Positions 6,637 to 15,574 of a stretch of 64,000 nucleotides of DNA are shown here, piece after piece. How positions within the stretch are numbered: position 1 is the first letter of the stretch; every line of letters starts with the position of its first letter. Both the position numbers and the translations under genes were made by a program. Location of the stretch: contig NZ_JAUYQD010000004.1 of NCBI RefSeq assembly GCF_030697375.1, positions 62,001 to 126,000 of the forward strand, written 5' to 3'. Origin of the DNA: Rhodoferax sp. GTDB lineage: Bacteria; Pseudomonadota; Gammaproteobacteria; Burkholderiales; Burkholderiaceae_C. Below the pieces are notes generated by a model. It made no database searches, was not told the origin of the DNA, and was given only the letters and a program-made list of their open reading frames with translations.

Positions 6637-8238
6637 TCAGTTCGGGGCGAGTTGCGCCGCTTTGATCATGTCGGCCGCCTTCTCGGCAATCATGATGGTG
6701 GGGGCATTGGTGTTGCCGCTGACCACACGCGGCATGATGGACGCGTCCACCACACGCAGGCCCTGCACGCCGTAGACGCGCAGCTCATGGTCCACCACCG
6801 CCAGCGGCCCCTGGCCCATGCGGCAGGTGCCCACCGGGTGGTAGACGGTGTCGGCTTTGTCGCGGATGAACTGCTCGATCTGCAGGTCGCTGGTGGCCTG
6901 CGCGGATTCAGGAACTTCCTGGCCGCCCAGGCTGGCCAGGGCGGGCTGCTGCAAGACCTTGCGCATGAGTTTGAAGCCACGCATCAGGCGGTCCATGTCG
7001 TCGCGCTCGCCCAAGAAGTTGGGGTCGATCAGGGGCGCGGCAAACGGGTCTTTGCTGGCCAGGGTGAGGCTGCCCCGGCTCAGGGGCCGCAGAAGGCACA
7101 CATGGCAGGAGTAGCCGTGGCCAAACACGGTGGTGCGGCCATGGTTGACCAGTTTGGCCACCGCAAAGTGGAACTGTAAATCCGGCGTGCGCTCCTCGGC
7201 CTGGCTTTTGACAAAGCCCCCGGCCTCGGCAAAGTTGCTGGTCAGGATGCCGGTGCGGTGGCTGCGCCACTCAAAAATGCCCTTGATGGCGGCCACGATG
7301 CCCGCCAGCGAGATGCCAAAGGTCTCCTTGAGGCTGGGCGCGTTGACCACCTGCACCACGTCGATGTGGTCGTGCAGGTTTTGCCCCACGCCGGGCAGGT
7401 CGTGCACGGTGGCAATGCCCTTCTCGACCAGGTGTTTGTGCGGTCCGATGCCGGACAGCATCAGAAGTTGCGGTGACTGCAGGGCGCCCGCGCACAGCAG
7501 CACTTCGCGCTTGGCGCGCAACTGCTTGGTTTCGCCCGCGTGGGCAAACTCCACCCCCACGGCGCGTTTTTGCTCCATGAGGATGCGGGTGGTGTGCGCC
7601 CCGGTGAACACGCGCAGGTTGGGGCGGTCCAGGTGGGGGGTGAGGTAGCCCTTGGCGGCGCTGTGGCGCTCGCCGTTTTTGTGGGTCACCTGGTACATGC
7701 CCACGCCCTCTTGGCTGGCGGCATTGAAGTCGGGGTTGACCACAAACCCGGCCTGGCGCCCGGCCTCGACAAACACCGGCCCCAGGCGGTTGGGGCTGGT
7801 CAGGTCCATGGCGTGCAAGGGGCCACCGGTGCCGTGGAAGGCGTCGGCGCCGCGGGCGTTGTCTTCGGCGCGTTTGAAGTAGGGCAGCACCTCGTCGTAA
7901 GACCAGCCCGGGTTGCCCTCGGCGGCCCAGTGGTCATAGTCCTCGCGCTGGCCGCGGATGTAGATCATGGCGTTGACCGAGCTGGAGCCGCCCAGCACCT
8001 TGCCCCGGGGCTGGTAGCCCCGGCGGCCGTTGAGGCCGGGCTGCACGGTGGTCTCGAATTTCCAGTTGGCGTCACCATTCTTGGCAATCACCGCCAGGCC
8101 TGCGGGGCAGTGGATCAGCACGCTGCTGTCCACCGGCCCGGCTTCCAGCAGCGCCACGTTGATGTCGGGGTTTTCGGTCAAGCGCCCTGCCAGCACGCAC
8201 CCCGCCGAACCGCCGCCAATGATGATGTAGTCAAACAT
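6637..8238 (-). CDS. GMC-family FAD-dependent oxidoreductase (choline dehydrogenase-like)
   Basis: A 533-residue flavoprotein. The start MFDYIIIGGGSAGCVLAGRL gives the Rossmann FAD motif directly. GMC signature 1 is visible in RGKVLGGSSSVNAMIYIRG, and the C-terminal active-site region has YHPVGTCRMGQGP and then GNTNAPTIMIAEKAADMI. It oxidises a primary or secondary alcohol to an aldehyde or ketone; BetA, AlkJ and other alcohol dehydrogenases share this architecture, so the substrate is unknown. I prefer the ATG at 8238, because an upstream alternative adds 14 residues before the FAD motif. It is divergent from ohrR, 180 bp away. Confidence 0.9.
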   Translation of the reverse strand: MFDYIIIGGGSAGCVLAGRLTENPDINVALLEAGPVDSSVLIHCPAGLAVIAKNGDANWKFETTVQPGLNGRRGYQPRGKVLGGSSSVNAMIYIRGQREDYDHWAAEGNPGWSYDEVLPYFKRAEDNARGADAFHGTGGPLHAMDLTSPNRLGPVFVEAGRQAGFVVNPDFNAASQEGVGMYQVTHKNGERHSAAKGYLTPHLDRPNLRVFTGAHTTRILMEQKRAVGVEFAHAGETKQLRAKREVLLCAGALQSPQLLMLSGIGPHKHLVEKGIATVHDLPGVGQNLHDHIDVVQVVNAPSLKETFGISLAGIVAAIKGIFEWRSHRTGILTSNFAEAGGFVKSQAEERTPDLQFHFAVAKLVNHGRTTVFGHGYSCHVCLLRPLSRGSLTLASKDPFAAPLIDPNFLGERDDMDRLMRGFKLMRKVLQQPALASLGGQEVPESAQATSDLQIEQFIRDKADTVYHPVGTCRMGQGPLAVVDHELRVYGVQGLRVVDASIMPRVVSGNTNAPTIMIAEKAADMIKAAQLAPN

Positions 8239-8389
8239 GTTTGCTTTTTCCCTTTCGTTGTTGTAGCCCCAGCCCCCCACGCCCCAGGCGCAAGGTAGCC
8301 CAAAACCCGGGGTCCGCCAAGCCGGTTTACCCTGGATTGGACCCCATCTGTCCCGCAGGTGACGAAGATTTCCATTAATTCAATTGCGC

Positions 8390-8402
8390 ACAATTCAATT
8401 GT
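8390..8402. promoter_or_regulatory. OhrR operator
   Basis: ACAATT-C-AATTGT is centred 23 bp before the ohrR ATG. A second AATTCAATTG lies 15 bp upstream (from 8377), making a tandem AT-rich array. Known OhrR boxes are AT-rich palindromes of the ACAATT/AATTGT type, so autoregulation is likely. Confidence 0.75.
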
Positions 8403-8418
8403 TTGCAATAATTCAGCC

Positions 8419-8889
8419 ATGCACACCCCACCGGACACACCCAACCCCGCACAGCTGCTGGACAACCAGCTGTGCTTCTCCCTGTATGCCGCCTCCCTCG
8501 CCATGACCAAGCTGTACAAGCCCCTGTTGGACGCGCTGAACCTGACCTACCCGCAGTACCTGGTCTTGCTGGTGCTGTGGGAGACCGATGGCCCCAGCGT
8601 GTCTGCCCTGGGCGAGCGTCTGAGTTTGGACTCGGGCACGCTCACCCCTTTGCTCAAACGCATGGAAGCCGCGGGTTGGCTCAGCCGCCAGCGCTCCAGC
8701 GAAGACGAGCGCCGCGTGCATGTGTTCCTGAGCCCCGCCGGCCAGCAGTTGCAGGCCCAGGCCGCACACATCCCCGGCTGCGTGGCCAGCCACAGCGGCG
8801 TGCCGATGGCCGACATCATGGCGCTGAACCAGCAGCTCAAGGCACTGCGCCAGACCATGGGCCAGACCAGCCGCAAGCTGCGCGCCTAA
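8419..8889 (+). CDS. ohrR: Organic-hydroperoxide-sensing MarR-family repressor OhrR
   Basis: A 156-residue MarR-type winged-helix protein. The N-terminal [25 protein letters not shown] carries the conserved peroxide-sensing cysteine (Cys19 from this start), followed by [14 protein letters not shown] and the wing/recognition region [19 protein letters not shown]. Oxidation of that Cys by organic hydroperoxides releases OhrR from DNA and induces ohr. The ATG at 8419 matches the family N-terminus; an in-frame codon at 8359 would overlap the operator. The C-terminal half ([18 protein letters not shown]) holds a second Cys, as in two-Cys OhrR proteins. The ohr gene is two genes downstream. Confidence 0.92.
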   Translation: MHTPPDTPNPAQLLDNQLCFSLYAASLAMTKLYKPLLDALNLTYPQYLVLLVLWETDGPSVSALGERLSLDSGTLTPLLKRMEAAGWLSRQRSSEDERRVHVFLSPAGQQLQAQAAHIPGCVASHSGVPMADIMALNQQLKALRQTMGQTSRKLRA

Positions 8890-8937
8890 GGCATCGCCCG
8901 CCCCTTTCATTTTTTTCATTGCCAAGGAACTCACCCC

Positions 8938-9660
8938 ATGACCCGCCCTGTTGACCCCGTAAACGCCCAAACCACCGTCCGTGAGGGGGCGAACCGCCAC
9001 AGCAGCCTGCGCCGCTTACACCACATGGGCCGCACCGTGCAGACGCCGGTGCGCCTGGCAGCCACCGCCATGGCCCTGAGCCTGAGCATGGCCGCCTTCA
9101 GCCAGGTGGCCGATGCTGCCACCGCCATGGTGAAGGTGGACGACAGCAGTTTTCACTGCATGCGCCAGATGACCCCGGTGCGCCACTTTTATGTGGACAA
9201 CCTGCTGGGCAATGTGGCGGGCACGGTGGCGGCGGCCAATGCGCCCAAGGGCGCGCCCTACCCGGCCGGTTCGGTGGTGCAACTGGTGCCGACCGAGGTG
9301 ATGGTGAAACGCGAGCCCGGCTTTAGCCCGGCCACCGGCGACTGGGAGTTTTTTGAACTGCAGGTGGATGACAAAGGCTCCACCATCGGCAAGCGCGGCT
9401 TTGCCGAGGTGAACAACCGCTTTGGCAAAAACTGCTTTGCCTGCCACGCCCCGGCGCGCGAACCCTGGGATTTTGTCTGCGAGTCCGACCACGGCTGTGA
9501 GGCCATTCCCATCGACCACAAGATGACCGGCGCGCTGCAGCGCTCCGACCCCCGCTGCGGCGCCGCCGCGCTGGAGTCCGGCGACACGCTGGCGCTGTGG
9601 AAGCTGCGCGCCATGGTCGCCCTGGGCACCACCATAGGCTGGTTCAAGAGCTTGCTCTGA
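8938..9660 (+). CDS. Exported heme-c protein, cytochrome P460-like
   Basis: A 240-residue protein with AAGGAA 8 bases before the ATG. A long basic N-region (residues 1-38) precedes a hydrophobic signal segment ending SQVADA about residue 60, so a shorter start at the internal Met30 is possible. The mature part has MVKREPGFSPATGDWEFFEL and a single CxxCH heme-c motif (CFACH, residues 166-170), followed by a Cys pair (DFVCESDHGC). This resembles cytochrome P460-type periplasmic domains. It lies between ohrR and ohr, which suggests a link to peroxide or redox stress (inference). The ligand and partner are unknown. Confidence 0.75.
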   Translation: MTRPVDPVNAQTTVREGANRHSSLRRLHHMGRTVQTPVRLAATAMALSLSMAAFSQVADAATAMVKVDDSSFHCMRQMTPVRHFYVDNLLGNVAGTVAAANAPKGAPYPAGSVVQLVPTEVMVKREPGFSPATGDWEFFELQVDDKGSTIGKRGFAEVNNRFGKNCFACHAPAREPWDFVCESDHGCEAIPIDHKMTGALQRSDPRCGAAALESGDTLALWKLRAMVALGTTIGWFKSLL

Positions 9661-9735
9661 CCCCCGTCCCCACCCCTTTCACCCACCGTTTTACCCCCCG
9701 CTCACTCTGTGAGCCTTTACCTCTGAAAGCAAACC

Positions 9736-10164
9736 ATGGCAACCAAAGTCGAAAAAGTTATTTACCAAGCCCACGCCAAATCCACCGGCGGCCGTGACGG
9801 CAGCACCCGCACCTCAGACGGTTTGCTGGACCTGAAACTCGCCGTACCCAAGGAAATGGGCGGTGCCGGCGGCGGCGTCAACCCCGAGCAGCTGTTTGCC
9901 GCCGGCTACAGCGCCTGTTTCATCGGTGCCATGAAGTTTGTGGCCGGCATGCAAAAGATCGCCCTGCCGGCCGACACCAGCATCGACGCCACCGTGGGCA
10001 TCGGCCAGATTCCCGCCGGTTTTGGCATTGAAGTGCAACTGGCCGTGAGCATCCCCGGCATGGAACGCGAAGCCGCCCAGGCCCTGGTGGACAAGGCCCA
10101 CGCCGTGTGCCCCTACTCCAACGCCACCCGTGGCAACATCGAAGTGACCATCACGGTGGTCTGA
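9736..10164 (+). CDS. ohr: Organic hydroperoxide reductase Ohr
   Basis: A 142-residue OsmC/Ohr-superfamily protein. Both redox-active cysteines are present: Cys61 in [14 protein letters not shown] and Cys125 in [13 protein letters not shown]. Ohr reduces fatty-acid and other organic hydroperoxides to alcohols using lipoyl-dependent thiol recycling. The length is typical and no defect is seen. The gap to the upstream cytochrome gene holds a short hairpin (GCTCAC-TCT-GTGAGC, 9700-9714), so it may have its own promoter. It is expected to be under OhrR control. Confidence 0.95.
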   Translation: MATKVEKVIYQAHAKSTGGRDGSTRTSDGLLDLKLAVPKEMGGAGGGVNPEQLFAAGYSACFIGAMKFVAGMQKIALPADTSIDATVGIGQIPAGFGIEVQLAVSIPGMEREAAQALVDKAHAVCPYSNATRGNIEVTITVV

Positions 10165-10203
10165 TTCCGGCGCCAGCCGGTCGTCCGGCGGACTGTCACT
10201 TAG

Positions 10204-10240
10204 GCGGCCGCCCCTGCTTGAAGGGGGCGGCCGCTTGCTT
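10204..10240 (+). terminator. Rho-independent terminator after ohr
   Basis: A GC-rich hairpin, GCGGCCGCCCC(T) paired with (A)GGGGGCGGCCGC around a short loop, is followed by TTGCTTT. It lies 39 bp after the ohr stop. Confidence 0.75.
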
Positions 10241-10252
10241 TATGGTGCACCT

Positions 10253-11386
10253 ATGAACTCCATCACCGACTTCCTGGTTCGCAAGGACCGCCTCGCCACC
10301 ACCACCCTGCGCACCACGCCCGCACTGCCGCTGGCGGACGGCCAGGTGCGGGTGGGCATTGCGCACTTCGCGCTCACCTCCAACAACATCACCTACGCCG
10401 CTTTTGGCGACGCCATGCACTACTGGCAGTTTTTCCCCGTGGCGCCCGGCGCGGCAGAGGGGGGCGACGACGCCTCCTGGGGCCGCATCCCGGTCTGGGG
10501 TTTTGGCACCGTGGTGGAGTCGCGCCACCCGCAGGTGGCGGTGGGTGAACGGCTGTACGGCTACTTCCCCATGTCCACCAGCGTGGACCTGACGCCCGCG
10601 CGGCTCTCGCCCCTGTCGTTCAGCGACGCTGCGCCCCACCGCGCCGCGCTGCACCCGGTCTACAACCAGTACACCCGCACCAGCACCGACCCTTTCTATA
10701 CGCCAGACACCGAAGACCTGCAGGCCCTGTTGCGCCCGCTGTTTATCACCTCCTGGCTGATCGACGACTTTCTGGCCGACAACGATTTCTTTGGTGCCAC
10801 CGCCACCCCGGGCCGCAAGGGGCTCATGCTGCTGTCCAGCGCCTCCAGCAAAACGGCCTACGGCACCGCCTTCCAGATGGCGCAGCGCGACGGCATCGAG
10901 GTGGTGGGATTCACCTCCCCCGGCAATGTGGCCTTTTGCGAAAGCCTGGGCTGCTACCACCGGGTGCTGACCTACGACCAGCTGGACCAGATTGCGGCGG
11001 ACGCGCCCAGTGTGTACGTGGACTTTGCCGGCAACGCGGCGTTCCGCAAGGCCCTGCACACCCACTGCACCGGGCTCACATTCAGCAGCTCCATCGGCGG
11101 CACGCATGTGTCCGAGCTGGGCGGTGGCAAAGACCTGCCCGGCCCCAAAGCCACGCTCTTCTTTGCCCCGGCGCAAATCAAAAAACGCAGCGCCGAGTGG
11201 GGTGCTGCGGGCCTGGGCCAGCGCCTGCTGCAGTCCTGGCAGGCCTTTGTGGCTGCGGTGGCCCAGCCATCAGGCCCGTGGCTCACCGTGCAGCACCATG
11301 CCGGGGCGCAGGCGGTGCAGGCGGCCTATGCGCAGGTGCTGGCGGGCAAGGGCGATCCACGCGTGGGGCACATGCTGTCGGTGTAA
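10253..11386 (+). CDS. DUF2855 family protein
   Basis: A 377-residue protein starting MNSITDFLVRKDRLATTTL, with the DUF2855 pattern: an N-terminal beta-rich part (VRVGIAHFALTSNNITYAAFGDAMHYWQFFP), then a Rossmann-like part (GLMLLSSASSKTAYGTAFQMAQRDGIEVVGFTS), resembling medium-chain dehydrogenase/reductase folds. Function is unknown in the family; members are sometimes linked to quinone-type reductases. The ATG at 10253 is preferred over an in-frame codon at 10235 that overlaps the preceding terminator. It appears monocistronic. Confidence 0.82.
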   Translation: MNSITDFLVRKDRLATTTLRTTPALPLADGQVRVGIAHFALTSNNITYAAFGDAMHYWQFFPVAPGAAEGGDDASWGRIPVWGFGTVVESRHPQVAVGERLYGYFPMSTSVDLTPARLSPLSFSDAAPHRAALHPVYNQYTRTSTDPFYTPDTEDLQALLRPLFITSWLIDDFLADNDFFGATATPGRKGLMLLSSASSKTAYGTAFQMAQRDGIEVVGFTSPGNVAFCESLGCYHRVLTYDQLDQIAADAPSVYVDFAGNAAFRKALHTHCTGLTFSSSIGGTHVSELGGGKDLPGPKATLFFAPAQIKKRSAEWGAAGLGQRLLQSWQAFVAAVAQPSGPWLTVQHHAGAQAVQAAYAQVLAGKGDPRVGHMLSV

Positions 11387-11439
11387 TCCGGGGCGCAGGG
11401 GCCCTTGGCCTCTGCTGACAACTTGGCGTCAGTCGAGTA

Positions 11440-11452
11440 CGGCATGATGCCG
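11440..11452. promoter_or_regulatory. Perfect palindrome upstream of the phosphoesterase-kinase pair
   Basis: CGGCAT-G-ATGCCG lies 23 bp before the phosphoesterase start codon in the 89-bp gap after the DUF2855 gene. It is a possible operator for the two-gene unit; the short length makes this tentative. Confidence 0.3.
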
Positions 11453-11475
11453 ACTGTGTACCCCCTGGAGCAACA

Positions 11476-12228
11476 ATGAGACTGGCCCTGCTGTCCGACA
11501 TCCACGCCAACTTGCAAGCCCTGGACGCCTGCCTGGCCCACGCGCGCGCGCAACGTGCCCAGCGTTTTGTTTTCCTGGGCGATATGGTCGGTTATGGCGG
11601 AGACCCTGGCGCTGTGGTGGACCGCATCATGCTGCTCACCGAAGAAGGCGCCATGGTCCTCCAGGGCAACCACGACGAGATGGCCCTGCACCCACCAACG
11701 GAAGTCAAAACCGTGGGCGACAGCACCGCCGCCTGGACCCACCGGCAATTGAGCGCCACCCAGCGCGACTGGATGGAAAAGCTCCCACTCACCCTGCAGC
11801 ACGACAACGCCCTGTTCGTGCACGCCAGCGCCGACAACCCCGAGCTGTGGCGCTATGTGTACGACCAACGGGCCGCAGCCGCCAGCCTGGACGCGGCAAC
11901 AGCTTGGCCCGGTGTGCGCTATGTGTTTGGCGGCCATGTGCACAAACAAACGCTGTACTACCGGGGTGCCGCCCAAGACCTGATGGTGTTCCTCCCCCAG
12001 GCCGGTGTGGCCGTGCCGGTGCCCAAACACCGCCAGTGGCTGGCCACCATCGGCTCGGTGGGGCAGCCGCGCGACGGCAAACCGCTGGCCATGTACGCGC
12101 TGTTTGACACCGAACGTGCGCAGCTGACCTTCCACCGCGTGCCCTACGACCACCATGCGGCAGCGGCCACCATCCGGCGCGCGGGCCTGCCTGCGTTCTT
12201 TGCCGAACGACTGGAGACCGGACGATGA
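11476..12228 (+). CDS. Calcineurin-like metallophosphoesterase
   Basis: A 250-residue protein with all the metal-binding motifs of the calcineurin-like superfamily: LLSDIHAN (D-x-H, residues 6-13), FLGDMVGYGGDP, QGNHDEMA, then FVHAS and GGHVHKQT. It hydrolyses phosphoester bonds using two metal ions; members include protein phosphatases and nucleotide phosphodiesterases, so the substrate is open. The stop overlaps the start of the Ser/Thr kinase gene (ATGA), giving tight coupling. The simplest reading is that it is the cognate phosphatase or a partner of the kinase (inference). Confidence 0.88.
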   Translation: MRLALLSDIHANLQALDACLAHARAQRAQRFVFLGDMVGYGGDPGAVVDRIMLLTEEGAMVLQGNHDEMALHPPTEVKTVGDSTAAWTHRQLSATQRDWMEKLPLTLQHDNALFVHASADNPELWRYVYDQRAAAASLDAATAWPGVRYVFGGHVHKQTLYYRGAAQDLMVFLPQAGVAVPVPKHRQWLATIGSVGQPRDGKPLAMYALFDTERAQLTFHRVPYDHHAAAATIRRAGLPAFFAERLETGR

Positions 12229-13748
12229 AGCTGCTGGAACCGGGAGCCGATTTGGACGGTTTCACCATTGAAGAGTGCATCCACTCCGGCGGCATGGCCC
12301 ACGTCTACCGCGTGCGCTACGCCCAGGGCCAGCACAACCCGGGTTTTGCCATGGCCATGAAGGTGCCGCGCATGACCGCCGGAGACGGGGCCGAGAACAT
12401 CGTGAGCTTCGAAATCGAGAGCCAGATCATGCAGGTGCTCAGCGGCAGCTATGTGCCGCGTTTTGTCGCCGCCGGGGACCTGGACCGCGTGCCCTACCTG
12501 GTCATGGAATACATCACCGGCCACACCCTGCAGCACTGGCTGGACACCGACCCCCGCCCCGATGTGCCGGAAATCGCCCGCCTGGGCGCGGCCGTCGCCC
12601 ACGCCGTGCACGCCCTGCACCGCCAAAACACGGTGCACCTGGACCTGAAGCCGGCCAATGTGCTGATACGGCCCGATGGCAGTGCGGTGCTGCTGGACTT
12701 TGGCCTGTCCTGCCACGCCCACTACCCCGACCTGCTGGCCGAACAACTGCGCAAGGCGGTGGGCTCGCCCATCTGGATTGCGCCGGAGCAGGTGGTGGGG
12801 GTGCGCGGTGACCCGCGCAGCGACATCTTCGCCGTGGGCGTGATGCTGTACCAGCTGTGCACCGGGGACCTGCCCTTTGGCGAACCCCAGACCGCCGCCG
12901 GCATGCGCCAGCGCCTGTGGATGGACCCCAGCCCCCCGCGCAAGCTGCAACCCGATGTGCCCGAATGGCTGCAGGAAGTGGTCTTGAAGTGCCTGGAGCC
13001 GGAAGCGGCCCGGCGCTACCCCTCGGCGGCGCACCTGGCCTTCGATTTGACCCACCCCGGCCAGGTCCAAATCACCGAACGCGGCCGCAAAACCCAGGGC
13101 ACCAAGTTTCGCACCCACTTCAAACGCTGGCTCAAGGCGGCGGGCATGCACTACCAGCCCAGCCCCCTGCCCGCGCAGCAAATTGAAGAAGTGCCCATCG
13201 TCATGGTGGCGGTGCCACACAAGGACGCGACCGACGCCACGCTGTACTCGCTGCGCCAGGCGGTGGAGCGCTCGCTGGGCACCCGCCCCGGCGCACGGCT
13301 GGCCTGTGTCACCGTCATCTCCTCCAGCCTGACCAGCACCTCAGACGACGAACGCAGCGAAACCAGCGTACACCGGCGCTACCTCACGGCCCTGCGCCAA
13401 TGGGCGCAGCCGCTGGACGCCAAGGGCCACCAGATGTCCTTCCATGTGCTGGAGTCGGGCGACGTGGCGCAGGCCCTGCTGGACTACGCCCACGGCAACA
13501 ACGTCAGCGTGATCGTGATGGGCGCGGCCACCCACGGCCTGAAAACCCAGCGCTTTATCGCGACGGTGCCGATCAAGGTCGCCATGGATGCGCCCTGCAC
13601 CATCATCCTGGTCAAGCAGGCCTTGCCGTTTGAACGGCTCGGTGACAGGGCGGTGCGTGGCAGCCACGCCAACCACGACTACTCGGACTCCGACTCGGAT
13701 GCCGCCCACGTGGCCGCCTATGAGCACGACCCGGGTCCGATTGGTTGA
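12225..13748 (+). CDS. Hanks-type Ser/Thr protein kinase fused to a universal stress protein domain
   Basis: A 507-residue protein. The kinase domain covers about residues 10-285: glycine loop HSGGMAHVYRV, ATP-binding Lys46 (AMAMK), catalytic loop HLDLKPANV (Asp140, Asn145), DFG at 158-160 and APE at 186-188. The HRD Arg is replaced (HLD), so it is a non-RD kinase that probably does not need activation-loop phosphorylation. After a linker, residues 323-466 form a UspA-like domain ending in VIVMGAATHG and PCTIILVK. No membrane segment is seen, so it is cytosolic. The tail (residues 480-507) is Asp/His/Ser-rich. It overlaps the phosphoesterase gene and looks like a stress-signalling pair. Confidence 0.88.
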   Translation: MKLLEPGADLDGFTIEECIHSGGMAHVYRVRYAQGQHNPGFAMAMKVPRMTAGDGAENIVSFEIESQIMQVLSGSYVPRFVAAGDLDRVPYLVMEYITGHTLQHWLDTDPRPDVPEIARLGAAVAHAVHALHRQNTVHLDLKPANVLIRPDGSAVLLDFGLSCHAHYPDLLAEQLRKAVGSPIWIAPEQVVGVRGDPRSDIFAVGVMLYQLCTGDLPFGEPQTAAGMRQRLWMDPSPPRKLQPDVPEWLQEVVLKCLEPEAARRYPSAAHLAFDLTHPGQVQITERGRKTQGTKFRTHFKRWLKAAGMHYQPSPLPAQQIEEVPIVMVAVPHKDATDATLYSLRQAVERSLGTRPGARLACVTVISSSLTSTSDDERSETSVHRRYLTALRQWAQPLDAKGHQMSFHVLESGDVAQALLDYAHGNNVSVIVMGAATHGLKTQRFIATVPIKVAMDAPCTIILVKQALPFERLGDRAVRGSHANHDYSDSDSDAAHVAAYEHDPGPIG

Positions 13749-13760
13749 GCGCCCACTTTT

Positions 13761-13815
13761 GCTCCTAAAATAATAGCTGTTTGCGCTTATTCTGTAAGGG
13801 CTAGCGCTCTTTTTA
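13761..13815 (+). repeat. 48-bp dispersed repeat, copy 4
   Basis: GCTCC-N7-ATAGCTGTTTGCGC, then AAGGGCTAGCGCTC followed by TTTTT. It lies between the kinase and SDR genes, and the T-run gives it a terminator-like end. Confidence 0.75.
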
Positions 13816-13829
13816 ATGATTATTTCCAA

Positions 13830-14648
13830 ATGAAAGCACCTATGACCCATCCGCCCCGCGCCCTGCCCACCGCCCTGGTGACCGGGGCATCGTCCGGCAT
13901 TGGCCAGTCCCTGGCCGAATGTTTTGCCGGCGCCGGCCACAACCTGGTTCTGGTGGCCCGCAGCGCCGACAAGCTGCAAGCCCTGGCAGAAACACTGCAA
14001 GCCCGCCATGGCGTCCAGGTCTGGGTGGAGCCCGCCGACCTGGCACGGCCCGACGCCGCCGCCACGCTGTCTGCCACGCTCCAGCAACAAGGCCGCGCGG
14101 TGGATGTGCTGGTCAACTGCGCCGGGGTGCTGGAGCAAAGCGCCTTTGCCACGATGACGCCGGCCCAGCACCAGCAAATCATCGACCTCAACATCAGCGG
14201 CCTGACCGCCATGCTGGCCCACTTTGTGGCCCCCATGGTGCAGCGCGGCCAGGGGCGGGTACTCAACGTCGCCTCCATTGCGGCCTTTCAGCCGGTGCCC
14301 ACCCTGGCCACCTATGCGGCCAGCAAAGCCTACGTGCTGTCGCTCAGCGAATCGCTGGCGGAAGAACTCAAGGGCAGCGGCGTCACCGTCACCACGCTGT
14401 GCCCCGGCATCACCGCCACACCCATGCTCACCAGCGCCAAGGATGCCAACGCCAAAATGTCGCAAATCCCCGGCTTTTTGATTGGCGCCGTGGACGACGT
14501 GGCCCGCCTGGGTTTTGAGGCCTGCATGAAGGGCGACGCCATCTGTGTGCCCGGAGCCCTGAACCGCGCCGCCATGATCGCCTCGCGCGGCACCCCCAAA
14601 TGGCTGGTGCGCCGCATTGGCGGGGTGCTGGGGCGCAAAGCGGTGTAG
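13830..14648 (+). CDS. Short-chain dehydrogenase/reductase (classical SDR)
   Basis: A 272-residue protein with the classical SDR pattern: TALVTGASSGIGQSLAE (TGxxxGIG cofactor motif, residues about 17-24), NCAGVLE (NNAG-like), the catalytic Ser in NVASIAAF and YAASKAY (YxxxK). The C-terminal PGITATPMLT is also typical. It oxidises or reduces an unknown alcohol/carbonyl substrate with NAD(P). An internal Met at residue 5 is an alternative start. It follows repeat copy 4, and the next gene begins 8 bp after its stop. Confidence 0.9.
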   Translation: MKAPMTHPPRALPTALVTGASSGIGQSLAECFAGAGHNLVLVARSADKLQALAETLQARHGVQVWVEPADLARPDAAATLSATLQQQGRAVDVLVNCAGVLEQSAFATMTPAQHQQIIDLNISGLTAMLAHFVAPMVQRGQGRVLNVASIAAFQPVPTLATYAASKAYVLSLSESLAEELKGSGVTVTTLCPGITATPMLTSAKDANAKMSQIPGFLIGAVDDVARLGFEACMKGDAICVPGALNRAAMIASRGTPKWLVRRIGGVLGRKAV

Positions 14649-14656
14649 GCCGAGCC

Positions 14657-15559
14657 ATGGCGCTGCACACCCTCAACCTGGTCGGCGCGGGCCGCGTGGG
14701 GCAAACCCTGGCGCGGTTGTGGCAGCAACAGGGCACATTTGCCATCCAGGACGTGCTGACCACCTCCCAGGCCAGCGCCCAGTCCGCCTGTGACTTCATC
14801 GGCGCAGGCACCCCTGTCGCGGCACCGCAGGCCATGCGTCCGGCCGAGGTCTGGATGCTGGCGGTGCCCGACGCCCAGCTGGCGCAGGTGGCGCAGGCCT
14901 TGGCACAGACTGCCACACCACTCCCAGCGCCGCTCGCCGGGCTTGATGCATCCGGCGGCCCGCAGCGGCCCCCTGCGCCCTGCGGTGCGGGCACCGTGGT
15001 CTTCCACTGCAGCGGCGCTTTGGGCGCGGAGCAACTGGCACCGCTGGCCGCCCTGGGCTGGCACACCGCCAGCGCCCACTGCATTTTGAGTTTTGCCCAG
15101 GCCGCCACCGCGGTGGCGCAATTTGCCGGCACCCCCTGCGCGCTGGAAGGCAATGGGGACGCCTGCAACACCCTGCGCCCGGCCTTTAGCGCCATCGGCG
15201 CGCAGTGTTTTGACCTGGAAAGCCAGCACAAACTGCTCTACCACGCCGCCGCCGTGTTCGCCACCAACTTCCTGCCCGTGCTGCAAACCGTGGCCGAAGA
15301 CGCCTGGCTGGCCACCGGTGTGCCCGCCCAACTGATCCCCGGCCTGCGCGCCTCGCTGCTGGCCAAGGCCGTGGCCAACATCACCACCCTGGGGCCAGCC
15401 GCCGCCCTCACCGGCCCTGCCGCCCGCGGCGACACGGCAGCGATTGCCCGCCAGGCGCTGGCGGTCGGCGCCTGGGATGCGCAGGCGGGGCAGGCCTATG
15501 CGGCCTTGAGTGCGCTGGCTTTGCGTATCGCCGCGCAAAGGGACAAGCCCCCCACCTGA
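14657..15559 (+). CDS. Rossmann-like / DUF2520 domain protein
   Basis: A 300-residue protein starting MALHTLNLVGAGRVGQTLARLWQ, a dinucleotide-binding GxGxxG. A Rossmann domain with EVWMLAVPDAQLAQVAQAL and VVFHCSGALGAEQLAPLAALGWHTASAHC precedes a helical DUF2520 C-terminal domain (HKLLYHAAAVFATNFLPVL). The fold resembles ketopantoate or pyrroline-5-carboxylate reductases, but the reaction of DUF2520 proteins is not established. The start at 14657 puts the nucleotide motif at the N-terminus. It is likely co-transcribed with the SDR gene. Confidence 0.85.
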   Translation: MALHTLNLVGAGRVGQTLARLWQQQGTFAIQDVLTTSQASAQSACDFIGAGTPVAAPQAMRPAEVWMLAVPDAQLAQVAQALAQTATPLPAPLAGLDASGGPQRPPAPCGAGTVVFHCSGALGAEQLAPLAALGWHTASAHCILSFAQAATAVAQFAGTPCALEGNGDACNTLRPAFSAIGAQCFDLESQHKLLYHAAAVFATNFLPVLQTVAEDAWLATGVPAQLIPGLRASLLAKAVANITTLGPAAALTGPAARGDTAAIARQALAVGAWDAQAGQAYAALSALALRIAAQRDKPPT

Positions 15560-15574
15560 CCGGCGAACCGCCCG

